DNA of 64,000 bases, taken from assembly GCF_003477605.1 (NCBI RefSeq), contig NZ_QUDR01000008.1:1-64000 (forward strand), in the 5' to 3' direction. The notes beneath the pieces were generated by a model, which made no database searches, was not told where the DNA came from, and saw nothing but the letters and a program-made list of their open reading frames with translations. Position numbers and translations under genes: made by a program. This DNA comes from Clostridium sp. AF37-5 (GTDB lineage Bacteria; Bacillota; Clostridia; Lachnospirales; Lachnospiraceae). Shown here one piece after another: positions 44,350-52,705 of the stretch (position 1 is the first letter of the stretch; the number at the start of each line of letters is the position of its first letter).

Positions 44350-45200
44350 GTTATCAGAAACGATTGGATCAGGCATTTGAAAATGTTCCCGTTCTGCCTC
44401 TGGATGACAATCACAAGTATGTGGTGTTTAGTGACTGCCACCGGGGCAGTGGGAATAATAATGACAACTTTATAAAAAATGAGCATTTGTATTTGGCGGC
44501 TCTGCGGCACTATAACCGGATGCAGTACACGTATGTGGAACTGGGGGATGGCGACGAATTGTGGGAAAACCGCAAAATGGAGCAGATTTTGGAAGTGCAC
44601 AACCGGGCATTTGAGCAGCTTGCGTTATTTTACCGGGATGACCGATTATATATGGTATACGGTAATCATGATATGGTGAAAAAGAATGCCTCGTTTTGTA
44701 ATAAGAAGTGCCAGTTATTTTACAGTGTGACAAAGCAGTGCCACGAGCCTCTTTTTCCTAATGTTTCATTTTATTCGGGCTTAATTTTAAGAAATTATGA
44801 AAAAAATACGGATTTTTACATGACGCATGGGCATCAGGCTTCTTTGATGAATTCAACGTTGTGGCAGGTAAATCGTTTCCTTGTGCGCTATGTGTGGAAA
44901 CCGTTAGAGCAAATTGGTGTTTTGGATCCCACAAGTGCGGCAAAGAATTATTCGGCTAAACAGCGTACGGAGCGGCGGCTCTCGGAGTGGGCAGCGCAGC
45001 GGGGAAAGACGTTGATTACCGGACACACGCACCGTCCGATGAACCAGTATCCGGATTCCTTCTATATCAATTCGGGAAGCTGTGTGCATCCTTATCAGAT
45101 TACGTGTCTTGAATTGGAGGGAGATGAAATTTCTCTTGTGAAATGGTATATGGATGCAAGAAAAAATGGAAATCTGTATGTGGAGAGGAGATTGCTGTAG
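44346..45200 (+). CDS. metallophosphoesterase
   Basis: 284 residues. Calcineurin-like phosphoesterase metal ligands: FSDCHRGSGNN (D-x-H), LGDGDELWENR (G-D-x-x-E/D), YGNHDMV (G-N-H-D), TGHTHRPMN (G-H-T-H), plus MTHGHQ. Probably a cytoplasmic phosphodiesterase; substrate unknown. ATG 44346 is six bases after AAGGAG, within the end of the DUF4474 gene; the frame is open further upstream but lies inside that gene. Confidence 0.88.
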   Translation: MSYQKRLDQAFENVPVLPLDDNHKYVVFSDCHRGSGNNNDNFIKNEHLYLAALRHYNRMQYTYVELGDGDELWENRKMEQILEVHNRAFEQLALFYRDDRLYMVYGNHDMVKKNASFCNKKCQLFYSVTKQCHEPLFPNVSFYSGLILRNYEKNTDFYMTHGHQASLMNSTLWQVNRFLVRYVWKPLEQIGVLDPTSAAKNYSAKQRTERRLSEWAAQRGKTLITGHTHRPMNQYPDSFYINSGSCVHPYQITCLELEGDEISLVKWYMDARKNGNLYVERRLL

Positions 45201-45308
45201 CGGCAGACGGCGCAGAAACTGAAAAAAAGAGATTCCTTACTTGTTACGACCACCACTTCATGGTAGAATAAAACTATTACTTTGAAACACAACAGAAGGA
45301 GGATTTTC

Positions 45309-46880
45309 ATGAAGAAGAGAAGTGCGTGGTTTGCTGCATGGTTTGCGGTTCTTATCATTGGCGTTGTGGCGATGATGGCGGTGGCACCGATGGGAAAGGC
45401 AGCGGAGCAGAAACAGTTTATAGTTGGGTTTGACGCCGAATTTCCACCATATGGATATATGGATGATAATGGAGAGTATGTCGGGTTTGATTTAGACTTA
45501 GCGGCAGAGGTCTGCAAGAGAAATGGCTGGAAATTAGTAAAACGCCCGATTGCCTGGGATTCCAAGGATTCGGAACTTGCGACAGGCGCGATTTCGTGTA
45601 TCTGGAATGGATTTACGATGAATGGACGTGAGGATAATTACACGTGGTCAACAGCCTATGTGGATAACTCGCAGGTTGTCATCGTAAAAAAGGATTCAAA
45701 TGTTCATAAGTTATCCGATTTGAAGGGTAAGCGGTTGATTGTTCAGAGTGATTCGTCAGCGCTCGCTGCTCTGACCGGAGATGATGCGACAAAAGAAAAT
45801 AAAAAGTTAGCGGCTTCATTGAAAGATTTACAGCAGGTAGCCGATTACAATTCTGCATTTATGAATCTGGAAAGTGGTATGGTAGATGCGATTGCGATGG
45901 ATATCGGCGTTGCTTCTTATCAGATGTCCGCTAAAGGCGATAATTTCCGTATGTTAGATGAGCGTCTTTCTTCCGAAGAATATGGAATTGGCTTCAAAAA
46001 AGGAAATACGAAACTTCGCGATGAAGTGCAGAAGACTTTGCTCACGATGTTAGCGGATGGAACATTTGAGCAGATTGTAAACAAGTGGGGGCTCAAGGAT
46101 AGTGCGTGTCTCTCGGAAAAGGATACGACATACATAGATGGCGGAAAAGTTCCGTATGTTGATTTTTCAAAAATACAGAAAAAGAATGATAAGACGACAG
46201 AAAAATCGGATGGCGTAAAAGCAAATAAGGGTGGTATCTGGTTTATTATGAAGCAGTTAGGCAGTGGTATGTTAGCAACGCTGTCCATCTTTGTATTTAC
46301 GTTATTATTCTCGCTTCCTCTTGGACTTTTGATTGCGGCAGTGAGAATGTCACGGTTTGCTCTGCTTCGGTGGATTGCAAAAATTTACATTTCGATTATG
46401 CGTGGTACGCCGTTGATGTTACAGCTTTTGGTTGTGTTCTTTGCTCCGTACTATGTGTTCGGAATTTCAACACCTTACATGTATCGTTTGTATGCGGTTA
46501 TTATTGGATTTTCCCTGAATTATGCGGCGTATTTCGCAGAGATTTACCGTTCCGGTATTCAGAGTATTCCGCAGGGACAGCGCGAAGCGGCACAGGTCAT
46601 GGGATACGGCAGACGCCAGACGTTTTTCCGTATTATTTTCCCACAGATGGTCAAACGCGTCATGCCGCCGGTAACAAATGAAGTGATTACGCTGGTTAAA
46701 GATACTTCTTTGGCATTTGCCATTGCTTACACGGAAATGTTTACAATGGCAAAACAGATTGCATCGGCACAGGCTTCGCTTATGCCACTGTTTATTGCCG
46801 GTTTATTCTATTATATATTTAACTTTGTGGTTGCCTTTGTGATGGAAGCTATTGAGAAGAAACTGGATTATTACCGCTAA
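45309..46880 (+). CDS. polar amino-acid ABC transporter: substrate-binding domain fused to permease
   Basis: 523 residues. Signal/anchor helix, then a family 3 solute-binding domain (35-285: FIVGFDAEFPPYGYMDD, YVGFDLDLAAEVCKR, TWSTAYVDNSQVVIV), then a HisM/GlnP-type permease (310-520) with RGTPLMLQLLVVFFAP and the EAA loop EAAQVMGYGRRQTFFRIIFP. The fused receptor-permease form is known in Firmicutes. GGAGGATTTTC precedes the ATG. Works with the ATPase 17 bp downstream; uptake of a polar amino acid or related compound is expected. Confidence 0.93.
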   Translation: MKKRSAWFAAWFAVLIIGVVAMMAVAPMGKAAEQKQFIVGFDAEFPPYGYMDDNGEYVGFDLDLAAEVCKRNGWKLVKRPIAWDSKDSELATGAISCIWNGFTMNGREDNYTWSTAYVDNSQVVIVKKDSNVHKLSDLKGKRLIVQSDSSALAALTGDDATKENKKLAASLKDLQQVADYNSAFMNLESGMVDAIAMDIGVASYQMSAKGDNFRMLDERLSSEEYGIGFKKGNTKLRDEVQKTLLTMLADGTFEQIVNKWGLKDSACLSEKDTTYIDGGKVPYVDFSKIQKKNDKTTEKSDGVKANKGGIWFIMKQLGSGMLATLSIFVFTLLFSLPLGLLIAAVRMSRFALLRWIAKIYISIMRGTPLMLQLLVVFFAPYYVFGISTPYMYRLYAVIIGFSLNYAAYFAEIYRSGIQSIPQGQREAAQVMGYGRRQTFFRIIFPQMVKRVMPPVTNEVITLVKDTSLAFAIAYTEMFTMAKQIASAQASLMPLFIAGLFYYIFNFVVAFVMEAIEKKLDYYR

Positions 46881-46897
46881 GGGAAAGGAGCTACGGC

Positions 46898-47662
46898 ATG
46901 AGTATTTTGGAAATAAAGAATATTAAAAAGAGTTTTGGTGAAGATTTGGAAGTGCTGCAGGATATCAGCCTTGCGGTAGAAGAGGGAGAAGTTGTTTCGA
47001 TTCTTGGTCCGTCCGGTTCCGGTAAATCGACATTACTTCGCTGCGCAACATTTTTAGAGCAGATTGATTCCGGAAGCATTGCGTACGGCGGGAAAGTTTA
47101 TGTGGAAAATGATACCGCAGGAAATGCCAAAAAACCGGAGCGCGCAAAGATTTTGGAGGCACAGTCAAACTTTGGCCTGGTTTTTCAGGACTTTAATTTG
47201 TTCCCGCATTTTTCCGTATTGAAAAATGTAATGGATGCGCCGGTGAAAAATCAGAAGCGTCCGAAACAGGAAGTGGAGAAAGAGGCACGTGCGCTGCTTG
47301 CGAAAATGGGACTGGAAGGAAAAGAAGATGCGTATCCGTGTGAGCTGTCGGGCGGACAAAAACAGCGTGTTGCGATTGCAAGAGCACTTGCACTGCGTCC
47401 GAAAATGCTGTATTTTGATGAGCCGACAAGTGCACTTGACCCGGAGATTACCGCAGAGATTTTACGTGTATTAAAAGGACTTGCTGCAGAGAAAATGACG
47501 ATGGTTATTGTTACGCATGAGATTGATTTTGCAAGAGCGGTTTCCGACCGTGTGATTTTCATGGATGGCGGTAAAGTAGTAGAAGAGGGCCGTCCGGAAG
47601 AAGTAATTGACAATCCGAAAAATGAGAGAACAAAAGCATTTCTCCAGAAACTGCAGGTCTAA
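46898..47662 (+). CDS. amino-acid ABC transporter ATP-binding protein (GlnQ-like)
   Basis: 254 residues. Walker A GPSGSGKSTLLRC, Q-loop VFQDFNLFPH, signature LSGGQKQRVAIARAL, Walker B MLYFDEPTSALDPE, switch VTHEIDFA. The PAAT subclass is shown by the LFPHFSVLKNV block. It energises the fused receptor-permease encoded just upstream. Slightly unusual is an extended loop after the first strand-helix (YVENDTAGNAKKPERAK). Confidence 0.94.
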   Translation: MSILEIKNIKKSFGEDLEVLQDISLAVEEGEVVSILGPSGSGKSTLLRCATFLEQIDSGSIAYGGKVYVENDTAGNAKKPERAKILEAQSNFGLVFQDFNLFPHFSVLKNVMDAPVKNQKRPKQEVEKEARALLAKMGLEGKEDAYPCELSGGQKQRVAIARALALRPKMLYFDEPTSALDPEITAEILRVLKGLAAEKMTMVIVTHEIDFARAVSDRVIFMDGGKVVEEGRPEEVIDNPKNERTKAFLQKLQV

Positions 47663-47680
47663 AAAAGGGAGGCTTTTTCG

Positions 47681-48181
47681 ATGTATGATAAATTGACGAA
47701 AAAAGACATTGAGAAAATGGAGCAGGAAGTCGAACACCGCAAGTTGGTGGTGCGCAAAGAAGCATTGGAAGATGTCAAAGAGGCGAGGGCGCATGGCGAC
47801 CTGAGCGAAAATTTTGAATACAAGGCGGCAAAAAAGTTTAAGAATGAAAATGAGAGCCGCATCCGCTATTTGGAGCGGATGATTAAGACGGCGCAGATTG
47901 TCGAGGATGAATCCGGTGAGGATGAAGTCGGGCTGAATGATTTGGTGACGGTGCATTTTGAAGATGATGGCATGGAAGAGGAATATAAAATTGTTACAAC
48001 AGTCCGAAGTGATGCACTGAATCAGATGATAAGCATTGATTCGCCGATGGGGAAAGCGCTTTTGAAACACCGCGTGGGCGAGCGCGTTCTAGTGAAAGTG
48101 AACGATAAAGTCAGCTATTATGTGACGATTCGCGGGATTCGCAAAAACGATGATGAATCGGAAGAAATTAATAAATTCTAG
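47681..48181 (+). CDS. GreA-family transcript cleavage factor-like protein
   Basis: 166 residues. N-terminal coiled coil with the acidic tip ARAHGDLSENFEYKAAK (GreA catalytic D/E pair in GDLSEN) and the C-terminal FKBP-like half (LNDLVTVHFEDDGMEEEYKI, SPMGKALLKHRVGERVLVKV). It should bind the RNA polymerase secondary channel and help stalled complexes resume. GGGAGG before the ATG, 18 bp after the ABC ATPase gene. Whether it is the housekeeping GreA or a paralogue cannot be told from the window. Confidence 0.87.
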   Translation: MYDKLTKKDIEKMEQEVEHRKLVVRKEALEDVKEARAHGDLSENFEYKAAKKFKNENESRIRYLERMIKTAQIVEDESGEDEVGLNDLVTVHFEDDGMEEEYKIVTTVRSDALNQMISIDSPMGKALLKHRVGERVLVKVNDKVSYYVTIRGIRKNDDESEEINKF

Positions 48182-48219
48182 GTTTTTGCAACGAATCCGA
48201 TGGAAAGGAAATGAGGAAC

Positions 48220-48816
48220 ATGTGGTATACCTGTGTTCAGTGTGGAAAAAAATTTGAATTATCTGAGGCGGAGAAAGATTTTTATGAAGAGAAAAATCTT
48301 TCTCTTCCAAAGCGTTGCAAGGAATGTCGGAAGAGAAACCGTATTGAGAAAAATGAAGCGGTTGTTCCGAGAGGGAAAGAAAGAAGAAAACGCCGGAAAA
48401 ATGCTTTGAGGCAGGTGCCGGTTACGACTTTGATTCTTTTGATTGCGCTTACGTTTGTTTATATTTCGTTTGTGCGGAAGCCGGAAAGCAGTACGCCGAA
48501 ACAAACTAAGTTAACGCAGGTTACAGAGAATCCGAATTCGAGCATACAAAAAGCAGTCCTTTTTCAAAGTGATGAAAAGTTAAAGGAGCATTATGAAAAA
48601 CATGGCAAAGCAATGGGATTCGCGTCGGCAGAGGAGTATCTGGCGGCTGCCAATGCGGTGATTTTAAATGAGGAAGCACTGCATAAAACGCAGGAAGATG
48701 GAGATGATGTATATTATCTGGAAGAGACCAACGATTTTGTTGTGGTTTCGCCACAGGGGTATTTGCGGACGTATTTTCGACCGGAAGATGGGATAAAATA
48801 TTATCGGCGGCAGTAG
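48220..48816 (+). CDS. membrane zinc-ribbon protein with a BECR-toxin-like C-terminal domain
   Basis: 198 residues. Cytoplasmic zinc ribbon (CVQCGKKFELSEAEKDFY, LPKRCKECRKRNR), basic stretch, one membrane helix (VTTLILLIALTFVYISFV), linker, then an outer domain: HYEKHGKAMGFASAEEYLAA, LHKTQEDGDDVYYLEETNDF, VVSPQGYLRTYFRPEDG. The last part resembles the C-terminal nuclease-like domains of polymorphic toxins and phage proteins (BECR-type fold, H-x-x-K-H and T-Y-F-x-P motifs), recalled rather than searched. Its role on a membrane-tethered housekeeping-like protein is unknown. ATG 48220 is placed ten bases after AAAGGA. A terminator overlaps the stop. Confidence 0.72.
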   Translation: MWYTCVQCGKKFELSEAEKDFYEEKNLSLPKRCKECRKRNRIEKNEAVVPRGKERRKRRKNALRQVPVTTLILLIALTFVYISFVRKPESSTPKQTKLTQVTENPNSSIQKAVLFQSDEKLKEHYEKHGKAMGFASAEEYLAAANAVILNEEALHKTQEDGDDVYYLEETNDFVVVSPQGYLRTYFRPEDGIKYYRRQ

Positions 48817-48831
48817 GCTGCCGATTTTTTT
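48803..48831 (+). terminator. intrinsic terminator overlapping the zinc-ribbon gene stop
   Basis: ATCGG...CCGAT with inner CAG/CTG pairs, followed by seven T. It includes the TAG stop codon of the preceding gene. Confidence 0.8.
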
Positions 48832-48918
48832 AGTTAAAAAATAAAATGAATTTAACTAGACAAATTTGACATTTTAGTATAATATGACTGTATAACAAGA
48901 CAAAGGTGGCGTGTTAAA

Positions 48919-49251
48919 ATGAGTCGATTAAATTATAAAGAATACCAAAAACTAATTGGTGATAGAATAAAGCAATATCGTGTTAATGCTGGAATTTCAC
49001 AGAAAGATTTAGAGAATGAATCGGGAGTGTCCGTTCGCAGCATATCCAGATTAGAGCAGGGAGCATCGGTTCAACTTGAGAGTTTAATAAAAATTTTAAC
49101 GGCGCTTAATCTGGATGCCAATCTTGATTTGTTAATACCTGACCAGACAAAACGACCATCTTTTTACTTAGAAGATAGCCGGAAGCCAAAGCAGCGAGTT
49201 CGCAAAAAAGAGCGTTCTAATGATAATTTTAAATGGGGAGATGAGAAATAA
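48919..49251 (+). CDS. hipB: HipB-like XRE antitoxin
   Basis: 110 residues. HTH_3 domain (IGDRIKQYRVNAGISQKDLE, VSVRSISRLEQGASVQLESL) and a basic C-terminal tail (KPKQRVRKKERSNDNFKWG). It is the DNA-binding antitoxin of a HipBA module: the TAA stop overlaps the ATG of the HipA gene. GGTGG ahead of the ATG; a likely promoter region lies in the 90 bp after the preceding terminator. Confidence 0.87.
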   Translation: MSRLNYKEYQKLIGDRIKQYRVNAGISQKDLENESGVSVRSISRLEQGASVQLESLIKILTALNLDANLDLLIPDQTKRPSFYLEDSRKPKQRVRKKERSNDNFKWGDEK

Positions 49252-50549
49252 TGAATACAACAGCAGAAGTATATTTATGGGGAACCAGAGTTGGGATAAT
49301 TCATCAGGATTTAGATAAACCGTATGCATCATTTGAATATGATAGTGAGTTTTTGAAAAGCGGAATAGAAATTTCACCGATAAGAATGCCACTTAGCAAC
49401 ATTGTTTATGAGTTTCCTCTTCTTTCAGGAGAACCTTTTTTTGGTATGCCGGGATTAGTTGTAGATTCCTTACCAGATACATTTGGAAATAAGGTAATAG
49501 AACAATGGCTTATTTCACAGGGAAAATCAATAAAAGATTTTACAGCAATTGATAGATTGTGTTATACGGGAAAGAGAGGAATGGGAGCTCTTGAGTATGT
49601 ACCTGCAAGTTCGGAAATGAGTGACATTGATGAGAATATTAATGTATCTGAAATGGTTAAATTTGCATCTGATGTGCTAAATCAGAGAAAATTAATTACG
49701 TTAAATGCACAGGAAAAATTAACATATTCACAATTGGTACAGGTGGGAAGTTCTGCTGGTGGTGCACGAGCGAAGGCATTAATAGCATGGAATGAAAAAA
49801 CAAATGAGATTCGTTCCGGACAGCTCAATCTTGATGAGAATTATGATTATTGGCTGATGAAGTTCGATAATGTGGCAAAGAATGGTGATCATGGATTGGA
49901 GGATGTGCCGGAGTACACGTTAATCGAATATGCATATTATAAAATGGCATTGGATGCCGGAATTTTGATGAGTGATTGCAGAATATATTCAAATGCCGGA
50001 GAAAACCATTTTATGACAAAGAGATTTGACCGTATTCATGGAAAAAAAGTGCATATGCAGTCGCTTGGGGCGATGGCACATATTAGTTATAAAGAGCCAA
50101 GATTATGTAGTTATGAAATGGCAGCAGGGTATATGCGGGAAATCTATTTACCAATGAAAGATATTGAGCAATTTTATAGTAGAATGGTATTTAACTGTGT
50201 AGCGGTTAATCAAGATGATCATGTAAAAAATATATCATTCCTAATGAATCGAAGTGGAGAATGGAGGCTGTCACCAGCATATGATGTAACTTATTCTTAT
50301 GATGTTACCAATAAGTGGTTAAGTGCACACCAGATGACGATTAATGGGAAAAAGAGCAATATAAATCTTACTGATTTGCTGATGGCTGGTGAGAATATGG
50401 GGCTTAAAAAGAAAAAGTGTAAGGATATCATTTCCCAAATTAGTTTAGTTGTTTCTGATTTTGAAAAATATGCGGAGGAGTTGAATATAAGGGAAAAGAC
50501 ATTTTGTGATATCAAGAAGATTCTTGATCAAAATAAGGTGGAAGTATAG
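49251..50549 (+). CDS. hipA: HipA-type serine/threonine kinase toxin
   Basis: 432 residues. N-terminal Couple_hipA domain (AEVYLWGTRVGIIHQDLDKP, LPDTFGNKVIEQWLISQGKS) and C-terminal kinase: SSAGGARAKALIAW (nucleotide loop), YWLMKFDN, RFDRIHGKKVHMQSL, catalytic AVNQDDHVKNISFLMN, and DVTYSY (Mg-binding D). In E. coli HipA phosphorylates glutamyl-tRNA synthetase and causes dormancy; the target here is unknown. Catalytic residues look intact and it is coupled to HipB by a TAATG overlap. Confidence 0.9.
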   Translation: MNTTAEVYLWGTRVGIIHQDLDKPYASFEYDSEFLKSGIEISPIRMPLSNIVYEFPLLSGEPFFGMPGLVVDSLPDTFGNKVIEQWLISQGKSIKDFTAIDRLCYTGKRGMGALEYVPASSEMSDIDENINVSEMVKFASDVLNQRKLITLNAQEKLTYSQLVQVGSSAGGARAKALIAWNEKTNEIRSGQLNLDENYDYWLMKFDNVAKNGDHGLEDVPEYTLIEYAYYKMALDAGILMSDCRIYSNAGENHFMTKRFDRIHGKKVHMQSLGAMAHISYKEPRLCSYEMAAGYMREIYLPMKDIEQFYSRMVFNCVAVNQDDHVKNISFLMNRSGEWRLSPAYDVTYSYDVTNKWLSAHQMTINGKKSNINLTDLLMAGENMGLKKKKCKDIISQISLVVSDFEKYAEELNIREKTFCDIKKILDQNKVEV

Positions 50550-50568
50550 AAAAAAATATTTCCCCCTC

Positions 50569-50597
50569 TTGACGAATTTTGTGAATGGTGCTATAAC
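50569..50597 (+). promoter_or_regulatory. promoter of the L25 gene
   Basis: TTGACG, 17 bases, TATAAC. The leader to the ATG is about 105 nt. Confidence 0.7.
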
Positions 50598-50708
50598 AGA
50601 GTTGTAACTAAAAAACAATTATAACAAGAGAAACGAAACGCCAATTTAATATCGACATTCCGCAAACTTCCCTATGTTATCAATTTGTATGAATGGAGGA
50701 AAAGACAA

Positions 50709-51287
50709 ATGACTACTTTAAAAGTACAAAGAAGAAACATGGAAACTAAGGCTAAAAAGCTGAGAAGAGAAGGCTATGTTACAGGTAACCTTTTTGGCAA
50801 AGAAATCGAGGGTTCGATTCCACTGCAGATTGAAAAGCAGGAGGCAGAGAGAATCGAAAGAGAGTGCATGAAAGGAAGCCAGCTCTACCTTGAGTTAGAC
50901 GGGAAAACATATGATGTGTTAATCAAAGAGATGGATTACCGTCCGATGGATCATCAGATTCTTGAGATGGATTTCCAGGCATTAGTAAAAGGTGAGAAAG
51001 TACATTCCGTTGCGGAAGTGATTCTTTTGAATAAAGAGAAAGTAACCGAAGGTGTACTCGAACAGCTTCTGGAAGAGATTGCTTATAAGGCAACGCCGGA
51101 GGAATTGGTTGAAAAGGTTGAGATAGACTGTGCTGCTCTGAGACTGGGTGATACATTGAAAGTAGCAGACCTTGACATTGCAAAGAATGATAAGATTGAT
51201 TTGCAGACCGACCTTGATGCACCGATTGTCAGCATCCTTGCAAGCAACAATGAAGTGCCGGAGGATGAAGAGGCAGAAGAGGAATAA
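50709..51287 (+). CDS. rplY: ribosomal protein L25/Ctc (TL5 type)
   Basis: 192 residues. N-terminal L25 5S-RNA-binding domain (VQRRNMETKAKKLRREGYVT, FGKEIEGSIPLQIEK) and a C-terminal TL5/Ctc beta domain ending in an acidic tail (EVPEDEEAEEE). Binds 5S rRNA in the large subunit; the long form is often stress-induced in Firmicutes. ATG 50709 follows GGAGGAAAAGACAA; the longer frame has no site. Terminator follows. Confidence 0.93.
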   Translation: MTTLKVQRRNMETKAKKLRREGYVTGNLFGKEIEGSIPLQIEKQEAERIERECMKGSQLYLELDGKTYDVLIKEMDYRPMDHQILEMDFQALVKGEKVHSVAEVILLNKEKVTEGVLEQLLEEIAYKATPEELVEKVEIDCAALRLGDTLKVADLDIAKNDKIDLQTDLDAPIVSILASNNEVPEDEEAEEE

Positions 51288-51309
51288 AAAAGTGCGAAAT
51301 TTTGAGAAA

Positions 51310-51337
51310 ATGACCGCTATGAGGCGGTCATTTTTTT
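51310..51337 (+). terminator. intrinsic terminator after the L25 gene
   Basis: ATGACCGC/GCGGTCAT stem with a 6-base loop and seven T, 23 bases after the L25 stop. Confidence 0.92.
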
Positions 51338-51356
51338 AGTAGCTGAACGGCTTGTA

Positions 51357-51569
51357 TTATTCTTTGTCATCTTCAAAGAAAAAGATTTCTTCAACGGTCT
51401 TGTTAAATACCTTTGCGATATCCATAGCTAATTTTAGTGATGGATTGTATTTTCCATTTTCTAGATTTCCAATTGTTTCGCGCCGTACACCGACAAGTGC
51501 AGCTAAATCTGCTTGCTGAAGTCCTTTGCTTTTTCTTAAATCACGTAATGTTGTTTTTAGTACGGACAT
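51357..51569 (-). CDS. small XRE-family regulator
   Basis: 70 residues, essentially only an HTH domain: LRDLRKSKGLQQADLAALVG, VRRETIGNLENGKYNPSLKL, and a short acidic tail. This is the minimal XRE type commonly encoded with a small multi-helix membrane protein, as here: the membrane gene ends one base before its ATG, and its ribosome-binding site (GAAGGTGAT) lies inside that gene. Likely autoregulatory through the large palindrome at 51986. Confidence 0.9.
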   Translation of the reverse strand: MSVLKTTLRDLRKSKGLQQADLAALVGVRRETIGNLENGKYNPSLKLAMDIAKVFNKTVEEIFFFEDDKE

Positions 51570-51974
51570 TTAATCACCTTCTTTTTCAAAATAATAAAAG
51601 AATGCTCCAATACATATTTGTATAGTAGCTAAAAGGAAGGGGGTCATAGTTTGATAAGATAGCACAAAATTGCTATGAAATACAGTAATGATTGAGCAGA
51701 TCATATCACTTAATAATACTACGATTAGTGTTATAAGTATTGAGATTTCGCAGGCTCTTGAAAAATGAAATCGAGACATTTCATCATCGTTTTCTGTTTT
51801 TTTAATGAAAACTAATATAGATGAAATAACGGCAATTAGCAGTGATACTATGGATATAATTTTACTTATAGTATTTGGTATTAAAGCTAAAATACCATAC
51901 AATAGCCACGCGCAGCCAGTAACTGTATAGCGAAGTGTTATGTTTTTTTTAATGGTTAAAATGTTATTGTTCAT
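51570..51974 (-). CDS. small four-helix membrane protein paired with an XRE regulator
   Basis: 134 residues with four hydrophobic helices (VTGCAWLLYGILALIPN, IISIVSLLIAVISSILVF, ISILITLIVVLLSDMICSII, FLLATIQICIGAFFYYF) and a charged loop KKTENDDEMSRFHF between helices 2 and 3. Resembles the small membrane proteins (DUF3796/DUF6442 style) encoded with minimal XRE regulators; function unknown, perhaps a membrane sensor for the regulator. GGAGGT precedes the ATG and abuts a perfect palindrome. Confidence 0.7.
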   Translation of the reverse strand: MNNNILTIKKNITLRYTVTGCAWLLYGILALIPNTISKIISIVSLLIAVISSILVFIKKTENDDEMSRFHFSRACEISILITLIVVLLSDMICSIITVFHSNFVLSYQTMTPFLLATIQICIGAFFYYFEKEGD

Positions 51975-51985
51975 AAGTGTACCTC

Positions 51986-52026
51986 CATGTGATATATTTC
52001 TCTCTTTGTTAGAAATATATCACATG
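51986..52026. repeat. perfect 16-bp inverted repeat upstream of the membrane/XRE operon
   Basis: CATGTGATATATTTCT and AGAAATATATCACATG around a 9-base loop. On the minus strand its last bases overlap the first base of the GGAGGT ribosome-binding site. It is a strong candidate for the XRE operator or for an mRNA hairpin next to the translation start. Confidence 0.8.
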
Positions 52027-52126
52027 AAAAAGTAATTGTCAATGAGTAATTTATGAGAGAATTACGTTAAAGTTAACAAGGCAACCTTTTTGTGCTATAC
52101 TAATCTAAAAAATAAAGGAGGACAAA

Positions 52127-52609
52127 ATGGGTTCAGATTGTACAGTACCAATTGATGATGGTTTACTTAACATTCGAGTTGGCGCAATTATTTGCAGAGG
52201 AAATGAATTTCTAATGATGGAAAATGACAAAGATCCTTTTCTATATTCCGTTGGCGGCCGCGTAAAATTTGGAGAGACAGCGCAAGAGGCAATTGTGCGG
52301 GAAGTGCTTGAGGAAACAGGGACACAGATGGAAATTGACAGGTTGGGATTTGTTCATGAAAATTATTTTTATCTGGACGAGCCGGGCAGAGAGAATCAAG
52401 TAGTTTATGAAATTTCGTTCTATTTTTATATGAAAATGCCAGAAGATTTTTCGCCGGTTTGCGAGAGTTTTACGGGGAGCAATCACAAAGAGCGATTGGT
52501 GTGGCTGACAATGGATGGTGATGAGAAAATTTATCCTGAATTTTTCCGGACGGAATTAAAACAGCCATGCGGCTTTGTAAAGCATATGTGCACGGACGAC
52601 AGAAGGTAA
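52127..52609 (+). CDS. NUDIX hydrolase (second intact)
   Basis: 160 residues. Nudix box GGRVKFGETAQEAIVREVLE then ETG is complete. N-terminal NIRVGAIICRGNEFLMMEN and C-terminal aromatic-rich loops fit a general NUDIX of the YjhB/MutT type; substrate unknown. It is not a copy of the 5059 gene. AAAGGAGGAC lies ahead of the ATG. Confidence 0.88.
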   Translation: MGSDCTVPIDDGLLNIRVGAIICRGNEFLMMENDKDPFLYSVGGRVKFGETAQEAIVREVLEETGTQMEIDRLGFVHENYFYLDEPGRENQVVYEISFYFYMKMPEDFSPVCESFTGSNHKERLVWLTMDGDEKIYPEFFRTELKQPCGFVKHMCTDDRR

Positions 52610-52705
52610 ATTATTTTTTTACCTCTAATTTTCCGGTTGACGCTTTTTTGTGAAAAAAGTAAAATAGATTTGTAATTTGATTACGGAATAGGAGGACTAA
52701 GAAAC

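Noticed and set aside
47471..48070. 199-codon minus-strand frame opposite the GreA-like gene
   Set aside because: Antisense shadow spanning two well-supported plus-strand genes.
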